A DNA stretch of 64,000 nucleotides, from positions 207,501 through 271,500 of the forward strand of contig CAMQGK010000557.1 in NCBI GenBank assembly GCA_947000775.1, read 5' to 3'. The notes under the pieces were generated by a model, which saw only the letters and a list, made by a program, of their open reading frames with translations, was not told the origin of the DNA and did no database searches. Within the stretch, counting starts at the first letter, position 1, and each line of letters starts with the position of its first letter. This document shows positions 42,190-53,929 of this stretch, in pieces. A program made the position numbers and the translations under genes. This stretch comes from Pterois miles. Taxonomy: Eukaryota > Chordata > Actinopteri > Perciformes > Scorpaenidae.

Positions 42190-45130
42190 AACCCAGTCTG
42201 CTCCTGCTGCCTCCTCACTGTCTTTCTGTCTGTCCTCCTCACTGTCTTTCTGTCTGTCCTCCTCCTCACTGTCTTTCTGTCTGTCCTCCTCCTCACTGTC
42301 TTTCTGTCTGTCCTCCTCACTGTCTTTCTGTCTGTCCTCCTCCTCACTGTCTTTCTGTCTGACCTCCTCCTCACTGTCTTTCTGTCTGTCCTCCTCACTG
42401 TCTTTCTGTCTGACCTCCTCCTCACTGTCTTTCTGTCTGACCTCCTCCTCACTGTCTTTCTGTCTGACCTCCTCCTCACTGTCTTTCTGTCTGTCCTCCT
42501 CACTGTCTTTCTGTCTGACCTCCTCCTCACTGTCTTTCTGTCTGTCCTCCTCCTCACTGTCTTTCTGTCTGACCTCCTCACTGTCTTTCTGTCTGTCCTC
42601 CTCCTCACTGTCTTTCTGTCTGACCTCCTCCTCACTGTCTTTCTGTCTGTCCTCCTCCTCACTGTCTTTCTGTCTGACCTCCTCCTTACTGCCTGCTTTC
42701 TGTCTGACCTCCTCCTCACTGTCTTTCTGTCTGTCCTCCTCACTGTCTTTCTGTCTGACCTCCTCCTCACTGTCTTTCTGTCTGTCCTCCTCCTCACTGT
42801 CTTTCTGTCTGACCTCCTCCTCACTGTCTTTCTGTCTGACCTCCTCACTGTCTTTCTGTCTGACCTCCTCCTCACTGTCTTTCTGTTTTTTTTTTCTGAC
42901 CTCCTCACTGTCTTTCTGCCTGACCTCCTCCTTACTGTCTTTCTGTCTGACCTCCTCCTCACTGTCTTTCTGCCTGACCTCCTCCTTACTGTCTTTCTGC
43001 CTGACCTCCTCACTGTCTTTCTGCCTGACCTCCTCCTTACTGTCTTTCTGTCTGACCTCCTCACTGTCTTTCTGTCTGTCCTCCTCCTCACTGTCTTTCT
43101 GTCTGACCTCCTCCTCACTGTCTTTCTGTCTGTCCTCCTCCTCACTGTCTTTCTGTCTGACCTCCTCCTCACTGTCTTTCTGTCTGACCTCCTCCTCACT
43201 GTCTTTCTGCCTGACCTCCTCCTCACTGTCTTTCTGCCTGACCTCCTCCTCACTGTCTTTCTGTCTGACCTCCTCACTGTCTTTCTGTCTGACCTCCTCC
43301 TCACTGTCTTTCTGTCTGACCTCCTCCTCACTGTCTTTCTGTCTGACCTCCTCCTCACTGTCTTTCTGTCTGACCTCCTCCTCACTGTCTTTCTGCCTGA
43401 CCTCCTCCTCACTGTCTTTCTGCCTGACCTCCCCTTCCTCCTCCTCACTGTCTTTCTGTCTGACCTCCTCACTGTCTTTCTGTCTGCCCCACCCTCCTCC
43501 TCACTGTCTTTCTGTCTGACCTCCTCCTCACTGTCTTTCTGTCTGACCTCCTCCTCACTGTCTTTCTGTCTGACCTCCTCCTCACTGTCTTTCTGTCTGA
43601 CCTCCTCCTCACTGTCTTTCTGTCTGCCCCACGCCTCCTCTCCTGTTTTTGTTGCCTCCTCTTGTTTCTGTTGCTCTTCTTTCTTCTCCTCCTCCTTTCC
43701 TGCTTTCTTCTCCTCCTCCTCTTCTTTCTTTTCCTCCTCTTTTTTTTCTTTTTTACCTCCTCCTCACTGTCTTTCTGTCTGACCTCCTCCTCACTGTCTT
43801 TCTGCCTGACCTCCTCCTTACTGTCTTTCTGCCTGACCTCCTCACTGTCTTTCTGCCTGACCTCCTCCTCACTGTCTTTCTGCCTGACCTCCTCCTCACT
43901 GTCTTTCTGCCTGACCTCCTCCTCACTGTCTTTCTGCCCCCGCTGACCTCCTCCTCACTGTCTTTCTGTCTGACCTCGCTCTGCGCCTGTCTTTCTGCCT
44001 GCTCCTCCTGTCTTTCTGCCTGCCTCCTCACTGTCTTTCTGCCTGACCTCCTCCTTACTGTCTTTCTGTCTGACCTCCTCACTGTCTTTCTGCCTGACCT
44101 CCTCACTGTCTTTCTGCCTGACCCCTCCTGCCTCCTCCTTCTGTCTTTCTGCCTGCCTCCTCCCCTGTCTCTGCCTGCCTTCTTACTGTCTTTCTGCCTG
44201 ACCTCCTCCTCACTGTCTTTCTGTCTGACCTCCTCCTCACTGTCTTTCTGTCTGACCTCCTCCTCACTGTCTTTCTGTCTGACCTCCTCCTTACTGCCTG
44301 CTTTCTGCCTGACCTCCTCCTTACTGTCTTTCTGTCTGACCTCCTCCTTACTGTCTGACCTCCTCCTTACTGCCTGCTTTCTGTCTGACCTCCTCCTCAC
44401 TGTCTTTCTGCCTGACCTCCTCCTTACTGTCTGACCTCCTCCTTACTGCCTGCTTTCTGTCTGACCTCCTCCTCACTGTCTTTCTGTCTGACCTCCTCCT
44501 TACTGTCTTTCTGCCTGACCTCCTCCTTACTGTCTTTCTGTCTGACCTCCTCCTTACTGTCTTTCTGTCTGACCTCCTCCTTACTGTCTTTCTGTCTGAC
44601 CTCCTCCTTACTGTCTTTCTGTCTGACCTCCTCCTCACTGTCTTTCTGTCTGACCTCCTCCTCACTGTCTTTCTGTCTGACCTCCTCCTCACTGTCTTTC
44701 TGTCTGACCTCCTTCTTACTGCCTGCTTTCTGCCTGACCTCCTCCTTACTGTCTTTCTGTCTGACCTCCTCCTTACTGCCTGCTTTCTGTCTGACCTCCT
44801 CCTCACTGTCTTTCTGTCTGACCTCCTCCTTACTGTCTTTCTGTCTGGCCTCCTCCTTACTGTCTTTCTGTCTGACCTCCTCCTCACTGTCTTTCTGTCT
44901 GACCTCCTTCTTACTGCCTGCTTTCTGCCTGACCTCCTCCTCACTGTCTTTCTGTCTGACCTCCTCCTCACTGTCTTTCTGTCTGACCTCCTCCTCACTG
45001 TCTTTCTGTCTGACCTCCTCCTTACTGCCTGTTTTCTGCCTGACCTCCTCCTCACTGTCTGCTTTCTGTCTGACCTCCTCCTTACTGCCTGTTTTCTGTC
45101 TGACCTCCTCCTCCTTCTTTCTCCCCCCCC
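42190..45130 (-). repeat. 27/24-bp coding minisatellite inside Tx1 ORF1
   Basis: Plus-strand unit CTGTCTTTCTGTCTGACCTC + CTCCTCA. Length variants of 24 and 27 bp keep the frame. Variants with CTTACTGCCTGCTTTCTG encode QKAGSKEEVR. A non-repeat Glu/Lys-rich island lies at 43630-43760. Frames on the other strand that read RKTVRRRSD or SSLSFCLTS are shadows. Confidence 0.93.
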
Positions 45131-45229
45131 TCACTGTCTTTCTGCCTGACCTCCTCCTTACTGCCTTCATCACTCTGTGTCTGTTTCTCTGTTCTACAGT
45201 TTTCTTGTTCCACCTCTTTCTCTTTTTCT

Positions 45230-45722
45230 CCTCCCTGTGTGTCTCCTCCTGTCTCTCCTCCCTGTGTGTCTCCTCCTGTCTCTCTTCCCTGTGTGTCTCC
45301 TCCTGTCTCTCCTCCTGTCTCTCCTCCCTGTGTGTCTCCTCCTGTCTCTCCTCCTTCTCTCCTCCCTGTGTCTCTCCTCCTGTCTCTCTTCCCTGTGTGT
45401 CTCCTCCTGTCTCTCCTCCCTGTGTGTCTCCTCCCTGTGTGTCTCCTCCCTGTGTGTCTCCTCCTGTCTCTCCTCCCTGTGTGTCTCCTCCTGTCTCTCC
45501 TCCCTGTGTGTCTCCTCCTGTCTCTCCTCCCTGTGTGTCTCCTCCTGTCTCTCCTCCTGTCTCTCCTCCCTGTGTGTCTCCTCCTGTCTCTCCTCCTGTC
45601 TCTCCTCCCTGTGTGTCTCCTCCTGTCTCTCCTCCCTGTGTGTCTCCTCCTGTCTCTCCTCCCTGTGTGTCTCCTCCTGTCTCTCCTCCCTGTGTGTCTC
45701 CTCCTGTCTCTCCTCCCTGTGC
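45230..45722 (-). repeat. 27-bp coding minisatellite (GETGGDTQG) inside Tx1 ORF1
   Basis: Plus-strand phrases CTCCTCCTGTCTCTCCTCCC + TGTGTGT. About eighteen units of mainly 27 bp directly follow the zinc knuckle. Confidence 0.92.
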
Positions 45723-46308
45723 TCTATTATCTTTAGGGGTTTTTCCAGGACAGGCTCTGGCTAAATGTCCTTCCTCCCCGCAGCTGAAACACTTCAGAGT
45801 CTCAGAAGTTACAAACAGCACATAATCAAAATCCTCCACTTTCACACTGAACACCAGATTGAGCTCCTCGTCTTTCTTACTGAGGATCATGTGAACCTGC
45901 CGCCTGTGTGAAACAACGTGTTTCAGCAGCGGGGATCTGCAGCCCGCCGCCAGCTTCCTGATCACTTTGTTCGCCGTTTCCACCGCATCGACAAAAATCA
46001 CCACCGAGCTGTTCATCCTGGCCGCGGATTTAATGCTGCGGTGGTCCAGCACCTCCCCGACGGCCAGGCTGCAGTCCTCCACCGAGCACTGACAGCTAGC
46101 GGGGATCTTAATGCCGTGTTTCCGGGTTAGTTTGGTGAACTCCATGCTGGAGTTTAACCCGCCGACCAGCGACAAACGCCGGCGGACCAAACACCAACAA
46201 CCCTCTAAACTATAATATATACCACCTACAAACAAACACCACTGTTCAGATCCACCACCTCCACCCTGTTTACCGCAAAAACCAGCAAAAAGAGATAGAA
46301 AATCACTC

Positions 46309-46313
<5 letters not shown>

Positions 46314-46369
<56 letters not shown>

Positions 46370-46449
46370 GGGAGGGAGAGAGAGGGAGAGAGAGAAAGAG
46401 AGAGAGAGAGAAAGAGAGAGATAGGGAGAGAGAGAGAAAGAGAGAGGGA

Positions 46450-46502
<53 letters not shown>

Positions 46503-46612
46503 GGAGAGAGAGAGAAAGAGAGAGGGAGAGAGAGGGAGGGAGAGAGAGAAAGAGAGAGATAGGGAGAGAGAGAGAAAGAGAGAGGGAGGGAGAGAGAGAG
46601 ACAGAGAGAGAC
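46314..46612 (+). repeat. (GA)n-rich microsatellite, right flank of the Tx1 LINE
   Basis: About 300 bp of GAGAGA with GGGAGG and GAAAGA variants, like the tract at 28276-28677. Confidence 0.95.
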
Positions 46613-46749
46613 AACAGAGGGTTATTGATGTCAAAGTTGATTTAGACAGTGCTAGCTATATACTGTATTATCCTGCTTTTTAAATTGCTACTTACTGAAG
46701 AAATCAATAATTTGACACAAAAACAGTCTAGACATCAGAACTGTGTTTA

Positions 46750-46890
46750 TTATAGATAGCAACAGTCTGCTATACATAACAGCGGTCTGCTATACGTAGC
46801 AACGGTCTGCTATACGTAGCAACGGTCTGTTACACATAGCAACAGACTGTTACACGTGGCAACGTTCTGCTATACGAAGGAACAGTTTGC
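46750..46890 (+). repeat. Short 20-bp tandem repeat related to the 10.4 kb array
   Basis: Five to six units of CGGTCTGCTATACGTAGCAA. Its reverse complement resembles the TTGCTATGTATAACAGACC unit at 10384-11035. Confidence 0.75.
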
Positions 46891-47264
46891 TACAAAAAAA
46901 TAAGAAAGAACGCTGATTGACGAATCAGAATCAAGTAATCAGCATATACTTTGTCAACATATACTATGTTGAATAGTATATGTCTGTTTCCACTGTGCTA
47001 AACTAAGTTAAGCTAAGCTAACTGGCTGCTCCCTGGGCAAGGCAGCGATTATAGAAAATACAACTGATCATATTTCCCACAATATCACACCATTTCTGTA
47101 TGCACAACTGAGTGCTGTAATATTTTTCATAAAGTGGAATTATTGTAATTTTGAGTGTTTGTGTGTTTTTTTCTGAGCCTGACTGCTGATTTAAAGGAGC
47201 AGTTTGTAGGACTCAGTGGCATCTAGCGGTGAGGCTACAAGATTCCAGGCAACTGAAAGAAGAA

Positions 47265-47597
47265 GAAGAAGAAGATAGTCCTTTATTAGTCCCACGAGGG
47301 GAAATTAAATTTTTTCACTCTGTTGTTAACTTATACATGGTACATGCAGACCCGAACACACACATGCACAAACATGCATTAATGGAGAGATGTCAGAGTG
47401 AGGGGGCTGCTCCTGACAAGCGCCCCGAGCAGTTGGGGGTTTGGTGCCTTGCTCAGGGGCACCTCGGCAGTGCCCAAGAGGTAAACTGGCACCTCTCCAG
47501 CTACCAGTTCACACTCAGTTCTTGGTCCATGTCGGGACTTGAACCGGTGACCCTCCGGTTCCCAAGCCAACTCCCTACAGACTGAGCTACTGCTACT
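47265..47597 (-). repeat. tRNA-derived SINE, minus strand
   Basis: Mirror of the copies at 19831 and 22254: tail TAATAAAGGACTATC / TTTCCCCTCGTGGGACTAAT, body with CTCTTGGGCACTGCCGAGG, and B box GGTTCAAGTCCCGACATGG. A (CTT)n stretch ends it. Confidence 0.87.
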
Positions 47598-48862
47598 AAG
47601 CGTGTCGGAGAACAGCGACTGTCAGCGTGACGGAGAATAGCGACTGTCAGCGACTGCAGCGTGTCGGAGAACAGCGACTGTCTGCGTGACGGAGAATAGC
47701 GACTGTCAGCGACTGCAGCGTGTCGGAGAACAGCGACTGTCTGCGTGACGGAGAACAGCGACTGTCAGCGACTGTCAGCGACTGTCAGCGTGTCGGAGAA
47801 CAGCGACTGTCAGCGTGTCGGAGAACAGTGACTGTCTGCGTGTCGGAGAACAGCGACTGTCTGCGTGTCGGAGAACAGCGACTGTCAGCGTGTCGGAGAA
47901 CAGTGACTGTCTGCGTGTCGGAGAACAGCGACTGTCTGCGTGTCGGAGAACAGCGACTGTCAGCGACTGTCTGCGTGACGGAGAACAGCGACTGTCAGCG
48001 TGTCGGAGAACAGTGACTGTCAGCGACTGCGTGTCGGAGAACTGCGACTGTCTGCGTGACGGAGAACAGCAACTGTGGAGGAGAAGGATTAGAGAACAGC
48101 GACTGTCTGCGTGACGGAGAACTGCGACTGTCTGCGTGTCAGAGAACAGCGACTGTCTGCGTGACGGAGAACAGCGACTGTCTGCGTGACGGAGAACTGC
48201 GACTGTCTGCGTGTCAGAGAACAGCGACTGTCAGCGTGACGGAGAACAGCGACTGTCTGCGTGAGGGAGAACAGCGACTGTCTGCGTGACGGAGAACAGC
48301 AACTGTCTGCGTGACGGAGAACAGCGACTGTCAGCGTGACGGAGAACAGCGACTGTCTGCGTGACGGAGAACAGCGACTGTCTGCGTGTCGGAGAACAGC
48401 GACTGTCAGCGTGACGGAGAACAGCGACTGTCTGCGTGACGGAGAACAGCGACTGTCTGCGTGACGGAGAACAGCGACTGTCAGCGACTGTCTGCGTGAC
48501 GGAGAACAGCAACTGTCAGCGACTGTCTGCGTGACGGAGAACAGCGACTGTCTGCGTGTCGGAGAACAGCGACTGTCAGCGTGACGGAGAACAGCGACTG
48601 TCTGCGTGTCGGAGAACAGCAACTGTCAGCGACTGTCTGCGTGTCGAGAACAGCAACTGTCAGCGACTGTCTGCGTGACGGAGAACAGCGACTGTCTGCG
48701 TGACGGAGAACAGCAACTGTCAGCGACTGTCTGCGTGACGGAGAACAGCGACTGTCTGCGTGTCGGAGAACAGCGACTGTCTGCGTGTCGGAGAACAGCG
48801 ACTGTCTGCGTGTCGGAGAACAGCGACTGTCAGCGTGTCGGAGAACAGCGACTGTCAGCATG
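47598..48862 (+). repeat. 25-bp minisatellite
   Basis: Unit GTGACGGAGAACAGCGACTG + TCTGC, with GTGTCGG and TCAGC variants and 10-bp short units (AGCGACTGTC). About fifty units. A 25-bp period cycles through all three frames, giving ENSDCLRVGEQRLSACRRT-type artefact peptides. Confidence 0.94.
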
Positions 48863-49020
48863 ACGACGGTGAAGTCTCTCCAGAGTCCGGCTTGGTTTGT
48901 CTGTTCTGGGCTACTGTAGAAACATGGAGGACTCCACGAGGACACAAACCTCATTCTAAGCTAACGGAGATGCAACAACTCTTATTATTAGCAGATTATA
49001 CAATAAAGAAAACATCATCA

Positions 49021-49070
49021 TCCCGAATTTCCCTCCGGGGATTAATAAAGGTTTATCTTATCTTATCATT
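49021..49070 (+). repeat. LINE/SINE-type 3' tail
   Basis: CCCGAATTTCCCTCCGGGGA + TTAATAAAGGTTTATC + (TTATC)n; a variant tail, body not recognised. Confidence 0.55.
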
Positions 49071-50826
49071 ATCAATATTATATTCCATTTGTGTTCATAG
49101 ATCCCCCTAAACGCTACACACTTCTCCTTTAAAAATTAATTTCCTTCTCATTTTTTGACAGGATAAATGCAATGACATTCATTTTAAAAACAATTTATTC
49201 ATCTCTTCATTCTTTATTCATAAAACCACTTCATACACAGAAAAACTGCCAGGGCTAAAAAAAAAAAAAAAAAAAACATTTTTCAGAAATAATAATTAAT
49301 ACAATGATTTGTTCCATCGCTCTCTCGCTCTTTTTTTTTTTTATAGTACTGTCTTCAAAAACCCCAAAACACCAACATTTAGCTTTCAAAGCTAATTTTA
49401 GCTAATTTTGCTTTCCTCCTGAAGTACTGTGTTCAAAGGCAAAAGCAGTTGTGGTTATCAGGGTAAATGACAGTCGCCTGTTGAATAATAGTAGTATATT
49501 ATACAGTATATAATAATATCATCGTACATAGTACAGTATAACCATACTGTAGTGAGTGAAGAACGATGAGACATCAGGCCCGTTGGCAGATAATCTCTCT
49601 GCACCGTCAACACATTTAATTCAGGTTCAGGTTCAGGTTCAGGTTCAGGTGGACACCTGAGGTGGACCCTGAGACAAACTACCAACAGATGTCTGTCCAA
49701 AACAAATTACATCAACAACTTACACTTTGTGATTAACTGGTCTGAAAACTAAAACTCACATTTGGTCCGTAAAATTAGCCAAACCTCTTCTGACCCGTCC
49801 GATAGCACACCGAGTCAACGTTCACGGCTCAACACACTGATTTACGTTAACACTTCAACATAAAGGGATAAAATAAAGTAGTGCTCATTACAGAAACATA
49901 ACGGTTAGAAAACTGGTCACATTCTATATTCTGTTTTTCTAATTGTCAAAATGAAAACACCAAAACCGACAAGTCTGATCTCTGAACACTTCCTGGTTTC
50001 CTCACCCTGTATGAGTCACAAGTATTCACCTTCATCTGTTTCACTCATAGCAGGAGCTGGGAACTGTAGTTTTTAACAGATAACACTCAAAATTGAGAAA
50101 AACAGTGCATTTATTCTGGACTATTTCCTTCCGTGGATGAATACACATTAGTGAGTACAGGACAGTGTAAGTGAGTCAAAATGAGAAGATATAAAACATA
50201 CAGTATTTGTTAGCTGGTTTTGGTCTTTTTGTGGGATTTGATCCATTTTTACCGGTGACTTCCTCATATTTTTAGTCCAGGAACTAAAAGGTTCCTTCTC
50301 CGTTCTGTTTCCTCCTCGATCTAAAGAGCTACTGAGATTAGACAAATTAGTCCACTGACGTATGAAAAGCCATCCTTTATAGTGTTTAGTATTAAATATT
50401 ATTACCACTTCAAGAAATGATCACAGTCTAAATATTTAAATGAAAAGTATCAAGTAAAACAAAAAAGTGAAAATCTGAACATTCCTTCAACATGATTTCT
50501 TATTTTCATTGTTGGAAAAAAAGCTCAGTTTAATAATAGTGGGGTGAAGTAATAAGTAATGATCTGCTGTGGTGTGTGTGGTACAACCAGTTAATTAGTT
50601 TGGATTTACCAAATAATATCACAATAACGCAAACTAACTGGTACTACCTTAACTCCCGTTCTAAGAAGGAAAATTACTGTTTTTTTCAATGGAGTCTGGT
50701 GGATTTGCTGAGAGCACAGATGGAAACAACGGCTTCAGCTCCCCGTCAGAAAGGGCTGTCTGAATACAGAGCACACTGAAAATCTGTTTAACTGCCGGCC
50801 CGTCCACAGCAGAACATTCCTCCAAA
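49071..50826. other. Intergenic DNA 3' of slc16a1, no gene seen
   Basis: AT-rich. TTTATT at 49194-49199 and 49213-49218 would read AATAAA on the minus strand and could mark a distal poly(A) signal of slc16a1, but this is only positional. GGTTCA repeats six times at 49620-49650. Confidence 0.35.
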
Positions 50827-51040
50827 CTCCACCTACCGCAGTAATACACTGACTATGGATCAGAACCTCATAGAACCACCTGAACTATCCCTTTAACCTC
50901 CACCTACCGCAGTAATACACTGACTATGGATCAGAACCTCATAGAACCACCTGAACTATCCCTTTAACCCCCCCCTACCCAGTAATACACTGACTATGGA
51001 TCAGAACCTCATAGAACCACCTGAACTATCCCTTTAACAT
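50827..51040 (+). repeat. About 71-bp tandem repeat, three copies
   Basis: CCTCCACCTACCGCAGTAAT + ACACTGACTATGGATCAGAA + CCTCATAGAACCACCTGAAC + TATCCCTTTAA. The third copy begins CCCCCCCTACCCAG. Confidence 0.92.
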
Positions 51041-51974
51041 TTCCACTAAGTAATATTTGGAAAAATTAAACATTAAAGTCAAAACTTTTATACCAAAGAG
51101 TGAATTGTTTGAAATTATTAAAAATATTTCCCCATGAGAGAAAATGAGGGAAGCTTATTTAAGCTGAGGTCTCAGGTCTTTTGTTCCCTTTAGTCTGGAA
51201 ATGTTGGCAGTAAACAGTCATTGTTCAACATGTGATTAATCACTGAGTATTTCAAACTAAAATAATAATGTGATATAACACATTCAGTCCAGTTCAGAGA
51301 CAAACTGTGAGGCTGGTTGATACTACAGCAGCTGGATTTAAAACCAATGAAATGATGAAACCTGGCTGTGGTTTAAACACACACACACACACACACATTA
51401 AAATGTGAGATTGTCATAAACAGTGAGCTAAATGACTATGTGTTAAACACCATCAGGTTCTGTGACTCCTACAGTTGAAGAAGGATGAAGAATTAGGCTG
51501 AGTGGGTTCTCAGCTGTGGGCAGGTGGTGAATCTGTGGGGGGGCTGCTGTGGTCGGAGGGTGGACGACACTGAATTACACAGATCTATGTAGAAACGCTC
51601 CCACGCCGCTGCCATCGGGACCTCTCTACACATTCCTGCATTATTCCTACATTAGATAGGTGTATCCTCCACCGAGGTTTAAAATGTGATGGGAACGTTC
51701 AGATTTCGTCCTACAAATACAGCGCTACTGGAGTCCTAGAGCCCAGAGATGGCTGAGCATGATGTCACTTCCTGTTCCCTCGTCTGGAAGTCAATGTGTT
51801 TTTAGTCAGATGTCTGAAATCAGGTCTGTGGTTAACACAAGCTGAAGACATTTTAACGTTTTGTTCTACGATATAAAATACGTCAGCAAATATCCCTCTG
51901 GTGAATTATTAAAAAGATGGTAGTTAACAAACGGCTAGATGAGACAACTAAACGCCATCATGCCGACTCGTCCT

Positions 51975-52957
51975 CCTTAGTGGGGGGAACTGGGGAGATG
52001 ATCACTTCCTGTTAGTGGGGGAAACCGGGGAGATGACCACTTCCTGTTGGTGGGGAACCGGGGAGATGATCACTTCCTGTTAGTGGGGGGAACCAGAGAG
52101 ATGATCACTTCCTGTTGGTGGGGAACCGGGCAGATGATCACTTCCTGTTAGCGGGGGGAACCAGAGAGATGATCACTTCCTGTTAGTGGGGGAAACCGGG
52201 GAGATGATCACTTCCTGTTGGTGGGGAACCGGGGAGATGATCACTTCCTGCTAGTAGGGGGAACCAGAGATGATCACTTCCTGTTAGTGTGGGGGAACCG
52301 GGGAGATGATCACTTCCTGTTAGTGGGGGGAACCAGGGAGATGATCACTTCCAGTTGGTGGGGGGAAATCAGAGAGATGATCACTTCCTGTTAGTGGGGG
52401 AAACCAGGGAGATGATCACTTCCTGTTGGTGGGGGGAACCAGGGAGATGATCACTTCCTGTTAGTGGGGGGAACCAGAGCGATGATCACTTCCTGTTAGT
52501 GGGGGAAACCAGGTAGATGATCACTTCCTGTTAGTGGGGGGAACCAGAGAGATGATCACTTCCTGTTAGTAGGGGGAACCAGAGATGATCACTTCCTGTT
52601 ACTGGGGGGGAACCGGGGAGATGATCACTTCCTGTTGGTGGGGGGAACCAGAGAGATCATCACTTCCTGTTGGTGGGGGGAACCAGAGATGATCACTTCC
52701 TGTTAGTGGGGGGGGAACCGGGGAGATGATCACTTCCTGTTAGTGGGGGGGAACCGGGGAGATGATCACTTCCTGTTGGTGGGGGGAACCAGAGAGATGA
52801 TCACTTCCTGTTGGTGGGGGGAACCAGAGATGATCACTTCCTGTTAGTGGGGGGGAACCGGAGAGATGATCACTTCCTGTTAGTGGGGGGGAACCGGGGA
52901 GATGATCACTTCCTGTTAGTGGGGGACCGGGGAGATGATCACTTCCTGTTAGTTCCT
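51975..52957 (+). repeat. 36-37-bp minisatellite
   Basis: GATGATCACTTCCTGTTAGT + GGGGGGAACCGGGGA, with TTGGT and CCAGAGA variants and differing G-run lengths; about 27 units. Confidence 0.94.
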
Positions 52958-53512
52958 GTTCCTTCCTGTTCCTATTCTTCTTCATTTCTTGTGCATAAAT
53001 CTCCCACCGTGAACTTATGTGTGAACAGATTGACTGTATCTTCAGTTGTAGGAATGAGTCCTTTAATCCACGTCCAGCCCCTGAGGACTGAGCAGTGACC
53101 GAATGTACTATGTGAGGGGAAATGGACAGGATTCTTCTACTAAAGTACTGTTTGAGCCTCAGTCGAGTGTGTTTTTGAACCTTTATGGCAGCTCAACACC
53201 CTGAGAGTAAAGTCCTCACTAGTTTCCTGGGTTTTTCAGCGTACAGTCATTGTCTTCCTGCTGTTAATGTTGGTGATGTCTGAGTTCACCAAAGGCACAT
53301 CAGATAGAAACCAGAGGTGTCCAGCGACTGAAGGAGAAAAGCTTTGCGTCCCAGCAGCAGGTGCCAGTGTTTTACGATGACAGAAGGACGTTGCTATGGG
53401 TTTCAGGGTAGTTTGATCTCTGTATACTGTATCAAGACGCTGTGTGGTTGCTAGAACTGTGTGTTTCTGTGAAGTGTACATTTCCTTCCTGAGTCCACTT
53501 GTTTTTATTCTT

Positions 53513-53802
53513 CTACACCGTGTCCTCGTCCATCCTGGCGACGTCTTCCAGTGGAACAGCAGCCGGTACGTTGTTCTCCTCCACCGCCTCGTCTGATTTT
53601 GACGGAGAGGGAGGCGCCAACATGGCGGTGCATTCCTCTATGGGCTCCTCCCTCTCTCTTTTTTCCTCCTCTTTCTTCTCCTTCGCCAGCAGGCGGTAGT
53701 TGATGCCCATTCCCACGAAGAGGATCAGACTAGCAACCATGAGGATGACGCCAGAGGAGATGTAGGTGTAGTCGTAGTGCTGGTAGTAGTTATAGAAACT
53801 AC
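53513..53802 (-). CDS. slc16a1: Monocarboxylate transporter 1, last coding exon (TM12, cytosolic tail)
   Basis: Acceptor CTGTTTCAG; phase 1. Encodes GSFYNYYQHYDYTYISSGV, TM12 (ILMVASLILFVGMGINY), RLLAKEKKEEEKREREE and an acidic tail ending EDVARMDEDTV with TAG at 53515-53513. GMGINYRLLAKE is shared with mammalian MCT1. The four coding exons total 1458 nt, 485 residues plus stop, close to the 500 of human MCT1. Confidence 0.93.
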
Positions 53803-53929
53803 CTGAAACAGAGAGACACTCAGATTTAACGTTCATGTTGTCTTTACATCACTGCTGCCATGAAACACTGGTTTAAACTAGCGACAAACCTTTCTGAACA
53901 GTTCTCTTCTGATACTGATCTCAGAACCT

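Larger units (their letters stand above)
41749..46145 (-). pseudogene. Tx1-clade LINE ORF1, greatly enlarged by coding repeats
   Basis: Start ATG 46145, MEFTKLTRKHGIKIPASCQC. An RRM-like or Tx1 ORF1 N-terminal region follows (SVVIFVDAVETANKVIRKLA), with one CCHC knuckle CFSCGEEGHLARAC (about 45797-45750). Then a 27-bp block encoding GGETGGDTQ repeats (45722-45230), a Lys-rich linker, and about 100 copies of RQKDSEEEV-type repeats (45130-42190), then the conserved C-terminus YFSDKELLLFSIRTQMRD and EIFRLKKIVVTVN, stop near 41749. The frame shifts near 44430, 44150 and 43480-43760, partly at homopolymers. Without repeats ORF1 would be a few hundred residues; here it spans about 1,465 codons. Confidence 0.8.
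28678..46313 (-). mobile_element. Tx1-clade LINE inserted in a (GA)n/(TC)n microsatellite, carrying nested elements
   Basis: Read on the minus strand: 5' UTR (46313-46146), ORF1 (46145-41749) with zinc knuckle and a conserved C-terminus, and ORF2 (about 41690-34068) with endonuclease and reverse transcriptase like the Xenopus Tx1 149-kDa protein. Secondary insertions: L2-like LINE 37616-41149, RTE-like fragment 37284-37480, and the Gypsy element 28694-33985 in the extreme 3' end. Both outer flanks are (TC)n in the element's orientation. ORF2 uses at least four frames, so this copy is dead. Confidence 0.82.

Noticed and set aside
42135..43472. Minus-strand 445-codon frame of RKTVRRRSD repeats
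   Set aside because: An alternative frame of the same repeat; the frame that joins the conserved ORF1 C-terminus reads RQKDSEE.
42064..44434. Plus-strand frames of 572, 481 and 261 codons (Leu/Ser/Phe/Cys-rich)
   Set aside because: Antisense shadows of the 27-bp repeats in the Tx1 ORF1, which is coded on the minus strand.
45177..45825. Plus-strand frames rich in SSLCVSSCL / PPVSPPCVS
   Set aside because: Antisense of the GETGGDTQG block of ORF1.
47720..48954. ENSDCLRVGEQ / SRRQSLFSVTQTVAVL frames on both strands
   Set aside because: A 25-bp repeat read in rotating frames.
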